14,587 bases of DNA. It comes from Cupriavidus sp. (lineage in GTDB: Bacteria; Pseudomonadota; Gammaproteobacteria; Burkholderiales; Burkholderiaceae). The notes beneath the pieces are model-generated. The model was not told where the DNA came from and made no database searches. It worked only from the letters and a program-made list of their open reading frames with translations. Below are positions 7,121 through 14,558 of this stretch, in pieces. Each line of letters starts with the position of its first letter. Position 1 is the first letter of the stretch. The translations under genes were made by a program, and so were the position numbers. The stretch covers positions 1 through 14,587 of the forward strand of contig JABFVP010000268.1 in assembly GCA_013362725.1 (NCBI GenBank), written 5' to 3'.

Positions 7121-8506
7121 ATGCAAATCGATCCTTCCATCTTCAAAGCCTATGACATTCGCGGCATCGTGGGCAAAACGCTCACCCGCGACGTCGCGCG
7201 CCAGATCGGCTTGTCGTTCGGCTCCGCCGCCGTGGAGCTTGGCGAGACTTCCATCGCCGTCGGCCGCGACGGCCGGCTGTCCGGTCCGGACCTGATCGGT
7301 GGCCTGGTCGAGGGCCTGCGCGCCACCGGGCTGGACGTGCTCGATCTGGGCATGGTGGCCACGCCGATGGTCTATTTCGCGACCAATATCGAGATCGATG
7401 GCGTACGCCCCACCTCGGGCATCATGGTCACCGGCAGCCATAACCCGCCCGACTACAACGGCTTCAAGATGGTGCTGGCAGGCGGGGCCATCTACGGCGA
7501 GCAGATCCAGGATTTGCGCAAGCGCATCGAGGCCGGGGCGTTCACCCGGGGCGCCGGCGCGTACAAGGAAGTTGATGTGCGCCAGAAGTACCTCGATCGC
7601 ATCCTTGGCGACGTCAAGCTGTCCCGGCCGATGAAGATCGCGCTGGATGCCGGCAATGGCGTGGCCGGCGCCTTCGTCGGCGACCTGTTCCGCGGCCTGG
7701 GCTGCGAAGTGGTCGAGCTGTTCTGCGAGGTCGACGGCAACTTCCCCAACCACCATCCCGATCCCGCGCATATCGAAAACCTGCAGGACCTGATGAAGAC
7801 CCTGCGCGAGACCGACTGCGAGCTGGGCCTGGCCTTCGATGGTGACGGCGACCGCCTGGGCGTGGTGACCAAGGACGGGCAGGTCATCTTCCCCGACCGC
7901 CAGCTGATGCTGTTTGCCGAGGAAATCCTCTCGCGCAATCCGGGCGCGCAGGTGATCTACGACGTCAAGTGCACGGGCAAGCTAGCGCCATGGATCCGCC
8001 AGCACGGCGGCGAGCCGCTGATGTGGAAGACCGGACATTCGCTGGTGAAGGCCAAGCTGAAGGAAACCGGCGCGCCGATCGCCGGCGAAATGAGTGGCCA
8101 TGTCTTCTTCAAGGACCGCTGGTACGGCTTTGACGATGGCCTCTACACCGGCGCGCGCCTGCTGGAAATCCTGTCGCGCCATGCCGATCCCAGCGCGGTG
8201 CTGAACGCGCTGCCGAACGCCAACAACACCCCTGAACTACAGCTGAAGTGCGCCGAGGGCGAGCCCTTCACGCTGCTCGACAAGATACGCGCCAACGCAC
8301 GGTTCGACGGCGCGCGCGAAGTGATCACCATCGACGGCGTGCGGGTGGAATATGCCGACGGCTTTGGCCTGGCACGTCCGTCCAATACCACGCCGGTGGT
8401 GGTGATGCGTTTCGAGGCGGACAACGACGCCGCGCTGGCGCGTATCCAGGCGGAATTCAAGCGCGTGATCCTCGCCGAGAAGCCGGATGCTCAGCTCCCG
8501 TTCTGA
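7121..8506 (+). CDS. Phosphomannomutase/phosphoglucomutase (AlgC/ManB type)
   Basis: A cytoplasmic phosphohexomutase of 461 residues, close to the 463 I recall for AlgC. It interconverts hexose-6-phosphate and hexose-1-phosphate (mannose and/or glucose), feeding GDP-mannose, UDP-glucose and dTDP-sugar pools for LPS and exopolysaccharide. All four signature loops are present: the phosphoserine loop TGSHNPPDYNGFKM (104-117, S106), the Mg-binding DGDGDR (240-245), the sugar-specificity loop GEMSGH (322-327) and the phosphate-binding loop RPSNTTP (419-425). The N-terminus FKAYDIRGIVG (8-18) is typical of the family. The GEMSGH loop is seen in dual-specificity PMM/PGM enzymes, so either sugar is possible and I give no symbol (algC, manB and xanA are all used). 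It is the first gene of an operon with waaC and waaA; waaC follows after 41 bp. Confidence 0.95.
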   Translation: MQIDPSIFKAYDIRGIVGKTLTRDVARQIGLSFGSAAVELGETSIAVGRDGRLSGPDLIGGLVEGLRATGLDVLDLGMVATPMVYFATNIEIDGVRPTSGIMVTGSHNPPDYNGFKMVLAGGAIYGEQIQDLRKRIEAGAFTRGAGAYKEVDVRQKYLDRILGDVKLSRPMKIALDAGNGVAGAFVGDLFRGLGCEVVELFCEVDGNFPNHHPDPAHIENLQDLMKTLRETDCELGLAFDGDGDRLGVVTKDGQVIFPDRQLMLFAEEILSRNPGAQVIYDVKCTGKLAPWIRQHGGEPLMWKTGHSLVKAKLKETGAPIAGEMSGHVFFKDRWYGFDDGLYTGARLLEILSRHADPSAVLNALPNANNTPELQLKCAEGEPFTLLDKIRANARFDGAREVITIDGVRVEYADGFGLARPSNTTPVVVMRFEADNDAALARIQAEFKRVILAEKPDAQLPF

Positions 8507-8547
8507 AGCCTGCGGCATCGTCTGTCGCGGCCGGTGTGGCGCAGCCC

Positions 8548-9582
8548 ATGCCGGCCGCGGTTCCTTTTGCGCTGCCGGAGCGGCCGCGCATCCTGCTGGT
8601 CAAGGTGTCGTCGCTTGGCGATGTGGTGCACAACATGCCGCTGGTGCATGACTTGCGCGCGCGCTGGCCGGGCGCCGAAATCGACTGGGTCGTCGAAGAA
8701 GGCTACGTTGAGCTGGTGCGCCTACTGTCCGAGGTGCGTCGCGTGATCCCGTTTGCGCTACGGCGCTGGCGCAAGCGCTTGCTACAAGGCGGCACCTGGC
8801 GCGAGATCGGCGCGGTGCGCGATGCCCTGCGCCACGAACGCTATGACGCCGTGATCGAAAGCCAGGGCCTGCTCAAGACCGCGGTGGTCGCGCGCGTCGC
8901 CGCGCGCGCGCCGCAGGCGCCCATCATCGGGCTTGGCAACGCGACGCAGGGCTCCGGCTATGAGCCGGCAGCGCGGCTGCTTTATACCGATCCGGTGTCC
9001 GTGCCGCGCCAGACCCATTCGGTGCGGCGCTCGCGCTTGCTCGGCGCAGCGCTGACCGGGACCGCGCCCGCGGAGCCGCCGTTGTTTTTCGGGGAGGGTG
9101 CGCGGACCCTGTCCGTCGACGACCCGCTATGGGCGGATTTGCCGTCGCGCTATGCCGTGTGCTTCCATGCGACCGCGGGAGCGCGCAAGAAGTGGGCGGT
9201 GCAGAACTGGCACGCGCTGGGCAAGCGTCTGATTGAAGATGGCCTGGTGATGCTGTTGCCATGGGGCAATGACAAGGAACGCCAGGCTGCCGAAGTTATC
9301 GCTGCCGGCGTGCCGGGCGCCAGGGTATTGCCGCGCTTCTCGGTGATGCAGGGCTTTGGCCTGATCAACCGCGCCGAAGTCGTGATCGGCGTGGATACCG
9401 GGCTGGTCCATATCGCCGCGGCGCTGTGCCGGCCCACGGTGGAAATCTATACCGCTACCTGGCGCTGGAAAACCGAAGGCTATTGGTCGGAGAGCATTGC
9501 CAATGTGGGCGACGACGGCGTGGTGCCGTCGGTCGATGAAGTCTACGAGGCGGCCTGCCGCGTCCGCGGAGTGGCTGCCTGA
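8548..9582 (+). CDS. waaC: Lipopolysaccharide heptosyltransferase I WaaC
   Basis: A GT9-family enzyme of 344 residues that adds the first L-glycero-D-manno-heptose from ADP-heptose to Kdo2-lipid A on the cytoplasmic face of the inner membrane. RILLVKVSSLGDVVHNMPLV (14-33) holds the catalytic-type aspartate D25 in the family's SS-x-GD-V-x-H motif. IDWVVEEGY (45-53), the phosphate-site FHATAGARKKWA (206-217), LPWGN (237-241) and the ADP-heptose-binding GVDTGLVHIAAAL (281-293) follow in the expected order. Its placement directly before waaA favours WaaC over WaaF. The start at ATG 8548 leaves a short extra N-terminal tail before the first strand; GTG 8536 is an in-frame alternative, and no strong ribosome site is seen for either. 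The stop overlaps the waaA start as TGATG, so the two are probably translationally coupled. Confidence 0.94.
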   Translation: MPAAVPFALPERPRILLVKVSSLGDVVHNMPLVHDLRARWPGAEIDWVVEEGYVELVRLLSEVRRVIPFALRRWRKRLLQGGTWREIGAVRDALRHERYDAVIESQGLLKTAVVARVAARAPQAPIIGLGNATQGSGYEPAARLLYTDPVSVPRQTHSVRRSRLLGAALTGTAPAEPPLFFGEGARTLSVDDPLWADLPSRYAVCFHATAGARKKWAVQNWHALGKRLIEDGLVMLLPWGNDKERQAAEVIAAGVPGARVLPRFSVMQGFGLINRAEVVIGVDTGLVHIAAALCRPTVEIYTATWRWKTEGYWSESIANVGDDGVVPSVDEVYEAACRVRGVAA

Positions 9583-10871
9583 TGTTGCGCCTCCTGTACA
9601 GCCTGTTGTGGGTGGTGGTGCTGCCGCTGGCGCTGCTGCGCCTGGCCTGGCGCGCGCGCAAGGAGCCGGGCTACCTGCAGCATGTCGGCGAACGCCTCGG
9701 TGCCTACGGCGGCCTGCCGAAGTCGGGGCCGTGGCTATGGGTCCACGCCGTGTCGGTGGGCGAGACCCGCGCCGCCCAACCGCTGGTCGAGGCGCTTTTG
9801 GCCGCGCATCCGCATCACTGCCTGCTGCTGACGCACATGACGCCAACCGGCCGCCAGACCGGTGCGCAGTTGTTTGGCAAGGAGCCGCGCATCGTCCAGT
9901 GCTACCTGCCTTATGACCTGCCGTGGCTGGTGCGGCGGTTCATGCGGTATTTCCGGCCGCAGGTGGGCATGCTGATGGAGACCGAGGTGTGGCCGAACCT
10001 GGTCCATGGCGCGCGCAGGGCAGGCGTGCCGCTGTACCTGGTCAACGCCCGCTTGTCGCCGCGCAGCTACCGGCGCACGGCTCGCTTCGGTCGCGCCGCG
10101 GCGTCGATGTACCGCGACTTTGCCGGCGTGCTGGCACAGACCGCCGGTGACGCCGAGCGCTTTCGCGCGCTGGGTGTGCCGGCGGTGCAGATCACCGGCA
10201 ACCTCAAGTTCGACATGCAGCCCGCGCCGGCCGGCGTGGCGCTGGGCGGGCAACTGCGCCAGGCCTTCGGCGCGCGCGCGGTGCTGGCGGCAGCCAGTAC
10301 GCGCGAGGGCGAAGAGGCGATGCTGCTCGACGCCTTCTCGCGCTGGGAATCCCTGGCGCCGGGCGTGCCCCGGCCGGCGCTGTTGCTGATTCCGCGCCAC
10401 CCGCAGCGTTTCGATGAGGTGGCCGCGATGGCGGCGCGTACCGGGTTTTCGGTCGAACGCCGCAGCAATCTGGATCTCGATCGCGTGCGGTCGCCGCTGA
10501 CGGCCGACATCGTGCTGGGCGATTCGATGGGCGAGATGGCCATGTACTTTGCCGCGTCGGATCTGGCGTTTATCGGCGGCAGCTTGTTGCCGCTGGGTGG
10601 ACAGAACCTGATCGAAGCCTGCTCCGTCGGCACCCCGGTGCTGATCGGGCCGCATACCTTCAACTTTGCGCAGGCGACCGAAGATGCAATCGCCGCGGGC
10701 GCGTGCCTGCGTGTCGGCAATGCCGACTTGCTGATGCGTACAGCGGCCGGCGTGCTGGCCGATCCGGCACGCCTGGCTGACATGCGCGCGCACGCGCAGA
10801 CCTTCGCAGGCCTGCATCGGGGCGCCACGGTGCGCACCTTGGCGGCCGTCGCCCCGGCGTTGGAAGGCTGA
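9582..10871 (+). CDS. waaA: 3-deoxy-D-manno-octulosonic acid (Kdo) transferase WaaA
   Basis: A GT30 enzyme of 429 residues (E. coli WaaA is about 425) that adds Kdo from CMP-Kdo to the lipid A precursor, an essential inner-core step in most Gram-negatives. An N-terminal hydrophobic anchor (residues 4-22) is followed by the basic RARKEPGYLQHVGERLG stretch. WVHAVSVGET (53-62) contains the conserved catalytic glutamate as E61, and METEVWPNL (132-140) is a family signature. NARLSPRSYRR (155-165), ITGNLKFD (204-211), PRHPQRF (271-277) and LPLGGQNLIEA (336-346, CMP site) complete the pattern. ATG 9582 shares one base with the waaC stop, with GGAG at 9568-9571. The gene ends seven bases from the stop of the convergent GT4 gene. 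Whether it adds one or two Kdo residues cannot be read from the sequence. Confidence 0.96.
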   Translation: MLRLLYSLLWVVVLPLALLRLAWRARKEPGYLQHVGERLGAYGGLPKSGPWLWVHAVSVGETRAAQPLVEALLAAHPHHCLLLTHMTPTGRQTGAQLFGKEPRIVQCYLPYDLPWLVRRFMRYFRPQVGMLMETEVWPNLVHGARRAGVPLYLVNARLSPRSYRRTARFGRAAASMYRDFAGVLAQTAGDAERFRALGVPAVQITGNLKFDMQPAPAGVALGGQLRQAFGARAVLAAASTREGEEAMLLDAFSRWESLAPGVPRPALLLIPRHPQRFDEVAAMAARTGFSVERRSNLDLDRVRSPLTADIVLGDSMGEMAMYFAASDLAFIGGSLLPLGGQNLIEACSVGTPVLIGPHTFNFAQATEDAIAAGACLRVGNADLLMRTAAGVLADPARLADMRAHAQTFAGLHRGATVRTLAAVAPALEG

Positions 10872-10878
10872 CTGAAGA

Positions 10879-11970
10879 TTAGCTCGGCGCCCTGACCAGG
10901 GCATCCCACTGTTGCGCGATGTGTTCCAGCGCGAACCGGCTGGCCTTCTGGCGGCCGCTGGCGCCCAGCGTTGCGGCCAGTTCAGGTTGGCGGATCACCG
11001 CCAACAGTGCCTGGGCCAAGGCATTGGCATCGTCGGTAGCGACCACCAGAGCGTCCTGCCCCGGATCCAGTAATTCGCGCGGGCCGGTCTCGCAATCGGT
11101 CGCTACGATCGGCAGCCCGAAGGCCATCGCTTCGATCAGCACCAGGCCGAAGCCTTCGTAGCGCGAACTCAGGCAGAACACCGCGGCGTTGCCATAGGCT
11201 TGCACGGGGTCATGGCAGATCCCCGGCAGGCTGGCGCTGTGTTCCAGCCCCAGTTCCCGGATCAATGCCGCCAGCGCGGCGCGCTCCTCGCCTTCGCCAT
11301 GGATCAGCAACTGCCATTGCGGCGCCTGCGCTGCCACCATTTTCCAGGCACGCAGCAGCACATCGAAACCCTTGGCCGGGACCAGCCGTCCCATGGCCAG
11401 CACCGTCCTTTGCGTGCGTGGCGCCGGCGCCTGGGGCAATGCAAACGGCAGCGGGTTCGGCAGGCACACGACCTCGCTGCGCGGCCGCAGCACTTCCAGC
11501 CAGCGGCTGCGGTCGCGCTCCGTCAGTACCACCACCTGGCTGCAGAACCGGGCCGCCAGCCGGCGCGCCAGCTTGCGTGCGGGCCTTCCCAGGTCCTCAT
11601 CGAAGTGGCAGTGCTCCCAGGCGATATGGTGCAGGCCCATGCCGACCGTGGCAGGCAGCACGAACAGTTCCAGCATGGGGTCCACTTGCACCAGGACATC
11701 GATGCGGTGCGCGAGGCAGTGCCGGCGGATACCGGCAACAGTGGCGAAATAGGCGCGCTTGAAAGAAGGGCGTTGCGGGAACACCGCTTCATGGCGCACC
11801 TCGGGGTGCAATGGAAACTGGCTGGACGTGTCCCAGAGGCTGAGGATGGTGACGCGGTGTCCACGCGCCGCCAGCGCGTTGGCGATGGTGGCGGTCATCC
11901 GCTCCGCGCCGGCCATCGCATTCAGGGTGCCGGTCAGGAAGCAGATATGGCGCCGCGAGTCCGGGTTCAA
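10879..11970 (-). CDS. GT4 family glycosyltransferase, partner of the O-antigen ligase gene
   Basis: A GT-B glycosyltransferase of 363 residues with no membrane segments. Visible parts: ICFLTGTLNAMAGAERMT (9-26, GGAE-like loop with AGAE), the acceptor-side AWEHCHFDEDLGRP (117-130), CLPNPLPF (169-176), AMGRLVPAKGFDVL (192-205) and LIHGEGEER (222-230). The EX7E pair is E272/E280 in SRYEGFGLVLIEAMAFGLPIV, then TDCETGPRELL (291-301). The start is most likely TTG 11970, which overlaps the ligase stop as TTGA; no ATG precedes the conserved first strand, and the next ATG would delete it. There is no clear ribosome site, so translation probably depends on coupling to the ligase gene. Its place beside waaA and the ligase suggests an LPS core or O-unit sugar; the specific linkage is unknown. 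Confidence 0.87.
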   Translation of the reverse strand: MNPDSRRHICFLTGTLNAMAGAERMTATIANALAARGHRVTILSLWDTSSQFPLHPEVRHEAVFPQRPSFKRAYFATVAGIRRHCLAHRIDVLVQVDPMLELFVLPATVGMGLHHIAWEHCHFDEDLGRPARKLARRLAARFCSQVVVLTERDRSRWLEVLRPRSEVVCLPNPLPFALPQAPAPRTQRTVLAMGRLVPAKGFDVLLRAWKMVAAQAPQWQLLIHGEGEERAALAALIRELGLEHSASLPGICHDPVQAYGNAAVFCLSSRYEGFGLVLIEAMAFGLPIVATDCETGPRELLDPGQDALVVATDDANALAQALLAVIRQPELAATLGASGRQKASRFALEHIAQQWDALVRAPS

Positions 11971-13256
11971 GGTGTTGCCGGTGCCGGTAGTTTGCTTTGG
12001 CGCGCGACGACGTAGGCAAAGCAAAACGCCATGACCAGGCTATAGAAGGCATTGACGAGCGTCGTGGCAAACATGACCTCGGTCAGCCCGAACACCATGA
12101 AGCCGCAGCATAGCGCCAGACCCATCGCGCTGGCGACCCGGGTGCCGCGGTCGGTTCCGCGCAGGTGGCGCAGGAAGAAGATCGCCGGTACAAGGTATAG
12201 GGCAAGGATCGCCAGCAATCCCACAACGCCGAGCGTTGCCGCGGCATGCAACAGTTCATTGTGAGAATGCGGCATGGTCGCGGCCAGCGGCGTGATCACG
12301 TGCTGGTCAGCCAGGGTCTGCAGGGTCGTTTCGAAGTGGTCCGGCCCGACGCCGATCCAGGGGTGGCCCTGGAACAGTTCAAGCGACGCGCGCCAGAGCT
12401 GAAGACGAATTCCGATCGAGGTATCCGACGTTACATGCTGAACAAATTGAGACAGTTCCGATACAACCGCAGCCGTCCTCTCCTGAACCAGCGCACTGCT
12501 GAACCAAACCAGCGCCATCAACCCGGCCAGCCCCACCAGCACTCCGGCCTTGTGCAGCCGCGTCAACGTGCGCGAGGCGGCCAGTGCGATCAGCGCCAGC
12601 ACCGGAATGGCCAGCCAGCCGCCGCGGGTGCCGCTCATGTATGACGCGTACAGGCCCGCGAAGCCCGCCAGCAATTTCAGGCCGGCCAGCCAGTAATCGC
12701 CGGGCCGGTTCCAGCCGATCGAGATCACGGCGAGCATGCCGGTCAGCATGTCAAGGTTGCCGAAGGGAATTACGTTGGAGAAACCGACATTGCTGGGGCG
12801 TCCCGCCGCAGCGACTTCGTGCAGCCACAAGGCGGATATCAGCGCACAGGCGACGAAGCCCCACTGGATGCTCTGCATGCCGCGCCGGCCCAGGCACAGC
12901 AAGCCAGGAACCAGAAGGATGAACAGCGCAAAACGCAGGTAAAGATAGGGCACATGCGGGTATTCGGTCCCGGTCAGCAGTTGCTGGACCAGCACCGCCA
13001 GCGGCAGCGCCGCCATGGCCAGCATGAAGGGCCAGTAGCGGCGCAGGATCAGGCCGTATTCCCCCAGGCCGGCGCGGCCGCCGGCAGCCAGGGCAATGGC
13101 GCTCCATCCCAGCAACAGCCCGAAGCAGGTGTTGCTGAGCGACGGCTTGACGAACATCAGCGCGGGAAACGCAGCCAGGACAACACAGGCGCTCAGGTAC
13201 AGAGCTTTGTCGATCCCCAACGGTAGGGACCCTTGCAATCTCGTCATCAAGAGCAT
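11967..13256 (-). CDS. O-antigen ligase family membrane protein (WaaL-like, Wzy_C domain)
   Basis: A polytopic membrane protein of 429 residues with about ten to twelve hydrophobic segments. It carries the Wzy_C/WaaL features: SGTRGGWLAIPVLALIALA (208-226), then a long periplasmic loop with RLQLWRASLELFQGHPWIGVGPDHFE (in 284-309) and the HSHNELLHAAATLGVVG motif (330-346). The WaaL family joins undecaprenyl-diphosphate-linked O-polymer to lipid A-core in the periplasm; related Wzy polymerases share this fold. Its linkage to waaA-waaC and an LPS GT4 favours ligase, but polymerase is not excluded, and no other wzy is visible. The start at ATG 13256 (or ATG 13247) has only a weak GGAAA upstream; the frame runs open further to 13397, but that part overlaps the likely promoter. 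It is the first gene of a two-gene minus-strand operon. One sampled row within the periplasmic loop (12421-12480) is only about 50% GC. Confidence 0.87.
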   Translation of the reverse strand: MLLMTRLQGSLPLGIDKALYLSACVVLAAFPALMFVKPSLSNTCFGLLLGWSAIALAAGGRAGLGEYGLILRRYWPFMLAMAALPLAVLVQQLLTGTEYPHVPYLYLRFALFILLVPGLLCLGRRGMQSIQWGFVACALISALWLHEVAAAGRPSNVGFSNVIPFGNLDMLTGMLAVISIGWNRPGDYWLAGLKLLAGFAGLYASYMSGTRGGWLAIPVLALIALAASRTLTRLHKAGVLVGLAGLMALVWFSSALVQERTAAVVSELSQFVQHVTSDTSIGIRLQLWRASLELFQGHPWIGVGPDHFETTLQTLADQHVITPLAATMPHSHNELLHAAATLGVVGLLAILALYLVPAIFFLRHLRGTDRGTRVASAMGLALCCGFMVFGLTEVMFATTLVNAFYSLVMAFCFAYVVARQSKLPAPATP

Positions 13257-13379
13257 GGAGAAAGGTTTCCGGAGGAAGGTGGATGCATGGGAGATGCGTG
13301 CCGTTCCGTCCGTCTTATTATTGTCGCCGTCTCCTGAGGAGCGGTGCCCGGCGCCGGCATTGCGGCTCGGGGAGAAGCG

Positions 13380-13385
13380 ATTATA
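13380..13385 (-). promoter_or_regulatory. Sigma70-type -10 box for the ligase / GT4 operon
   Basis: The minus strand reads GATATAATCGC, with exact TATAAT. The best -35-like hexamer is TGGAAA (13410-13405), with a long 19-base spacer. It shares TATAATCGC with the other minus-strand promoter at 7018, which modestly supports both. Confidence 0.45.
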
Positions 13386-13603
13386 TCGGATGGCCACGGT
13401 GGCATTTCCAGGAGTTCCGCATCGTAGCCGGGTGCGCGCGGCTACTCGTTACAGGATGTATGTGGACCGTCAGGCGCTTCGGGCGGTCTTGGCGGGTGGC
13501 TTGCTAAACTGAAGGTCTATGGCCGGGGTGCACTTCCCGGCATGCTCGCTAGTCCCATCCATCGATGACATCGCTACGGGCGCCCCAGGGCAGCCCCCGC
13601 AAC

Positions 13604-13608
13604 AGGAG
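13604..13608 (+). promoter_or_regulatory. Ribosome binding site of the META lipoprotein gene
   Basis: AGGAG ends five bases before ATG 13614. It is among the strongest ribosome sites in the window and fixes the start. Confidence 0.8.
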
Positions 13609-13613
13609 TTCTT

Positions 13614-14420
13614 ATGGATAGCCGTAATCGCCTGATTCCCTTGGCTGCCGCCTTGCTGTTTGGCGCCGTGCTCGGTGCCTGCACCACCGCGACCGCGCCC
13701 GACCTTCCGTCGGCCGGTACAAACCTGAACCAGACCCAGCCCTCCGGCCCCAGCCGCTGGGAGCTGGTGCGCTGGCAGCAGCCTGACGGCTCGCTGCGCG
13801 AGATCCCGCACGGCGACAATGGCCAGCCGATCATTTTCGAGTTCAACGAGGGCATCGATGCCGCGCAGGGCACGGTCAGCGGCACCAGCGGCTGCAATCG
13901 CTTCAGCGGCAGCTATGGCAAGACCGAGACCGGCATCCGCTTCGACCGCGTCGCGGGCACGCGCATGGCCTGCCCGCCGCCGCGCATGGCGCTGGAGTCG
14001 GCACTGCTGAAGGCGATGCAGACACCGTTCGCCACCGTGGGTACGCAGCCGTCGGCGGGCAGTACCGGCCGGCAGATCATCTGGAAGACCGTGGATGGCG
14101 ACCTGCTGCAGTTCGTCGAGCGCGAGGGCGTGGGCAAGCGCGGCGCGCGCGTGGAGGCCGCCGGCGTCGAGAAGACTGTCTATATCGACTCGCAGCGCGT
14201 GGAATGCACGGGCGTGGGCAGGATGACTTGCTACCGCTGGCGCGAGTCGCCGGACGCGCCATGGCAGCTCTGGTATGGGCCGATCGAGGGGCTCGATTTC
14301 GAGCCCGGCGTGTCGTACCGGCTGCGCGTGCGCGAATACCAGGTGCCGAACCCGCCGGCGGATGCGTCGGCGATCCGCTGGCAGTTGCTGAAGGTGGAGT
14401 CGCGGACACGGGCGCAGTAG
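13614..14420 (+). CDS. META domain and DUF4377 domain lipoprotein
   Basis: A 268-residue predicted outer-envelope lipoprotein. Residues 1-23 form a signal peptide with an LGAC lipobox (modified cysteine C23), followed by a Thr/Pro/Ser-rich linker. Residues about 48-165 form a META/HslJ-like domain: SRWELVRW (47-54), GTVSGTSGCNRFSGSY (86-101) with C94, and TRMACPPPRMALE (116-128) with C120, the cysteine pair typical of this fold. Residues about 187-262 match the DUF4377 pattern: VYIDSQRVECTG, then CYRWRESPDAPWQLWYGPIE (206-225), VSYRLRVREYQVPNPPADAS and WQLLKV. META proteins are linked to heat-stress or envelope roles in some bacteria, but the function is unknown and I assign none. It is a single gene, divergent from the ligase operon. 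Its stop is followed by the paired palindrome at 14431-14558, whose first hairpin may end transcription. Confidence 0.88.
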   Translation: MDSRNRLIPLAAALLFGAVLGACTTATAPDLPSAGTNLNQTQPSGPSRWELVRWQQPDGSLREIPHGDNGQPIIFEFNEGIDAAQGTVSGTSGCNRFSGSYGKTETGIRFDRVAGTRMACPPPRMALESALLKAMQTPFATVGTQPSAGSTGRQIIWKTVDGDLLQFVEREGVGKRGARVEAAGVEKTVYIDSQRVECTGVGRMTCYRWRESPDAPWQLWYGPIEGLDFEPGVSYRLRVREYQVPNPPADASAIRWQLLKVESRTRAQ

Positions 14421-14430
14421 CTGTCGGTTT

Positions 14431-14558
14431 GCTCCCGTCTCCCATTTATGGGAGAGGGGCGGGGGAGAGGGCAGGAGTTTCCACGAAGTCAATGCCGTCG
14501 CTATTGCCAGCGCCGGCCCTCTCCCCCAGCCCCTCTCCCGCAGGCGGGAGAGGGGAGC
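14431..14558. repeat. REPIN-like pair of inverted palindromic repeats
   Basis: Two copies of a 42-43 base GC-rich element face each other (14431-14472 and 14516-14558) around a 43-base spacer. Aligned on the same strand they differ by one substitution near the outer end, one inserted base, and a block ATTTAT against GCCTGC. That block sits at the tip of a small hairpin in each copy, and the changes keep the pairing (AT..AT against GC..GC). The right copy alone forms a perfect 12-bp stem (14530-14541 with 14544-14555). CCCTCTCCC-rich intergenic repeats are, from memory, common in Cupriavidus-like genomes. The layout fits a REP doublet (REPIN) moved by a RAYT transposase elsewhere; no transposase is in this window. 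Confidence 0.75.
14438..14455 (+). terminator. Possible transcription terminator hairpin after the META lipoprotein gene
   Basis: TCTCCCAT, a two-base TT loop, and ATGGGAGA form an 8-bp stem 17 bases past the stop. No U-run follows, so intrinsic termination is doubtful; it is also the tip hairpin of the left repeat copy, which may be its main nature. Confidence 0.3.

Larger units (their letters stand above)
13257..13613. other. Divergent intergenic region between ligase and META lipoprotein genes
   Basis: These 357 bases hold no gene that I can support. The minus-strand half contains a perfect TATAAT (13385-13380), giving the ligase gene a leader of about 120 nt with a GC-rich palindromic patch around 13347-13361. 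The plus-strand half has an extended -10-like TGCTAAACT (13502-13510) without a good -35, a possible promoter for the lipoprotein, and ends in a strong ribosome site. I see no tRNA, small-RNA signature or recognised operator. Confidence 0.5.

Noticed and set aside
10889..10902. A small hairpin (GCCCTG-AC-CAGGGC) near the convergent waaA/GT4 stops, considered as a terminator
   Set aside because: It has a six-base stem with a two-base loop, lies within the GT4 coding end, and no T-run follows on either strand.
13470..14492. A 340-codon minus-strand open frame opposite the META lipoprotein
   Set aside because: The plus-strand gene has a lipobox, two recognisable domains and a strong ribosome site; the antisense product has no recognisable pattern.
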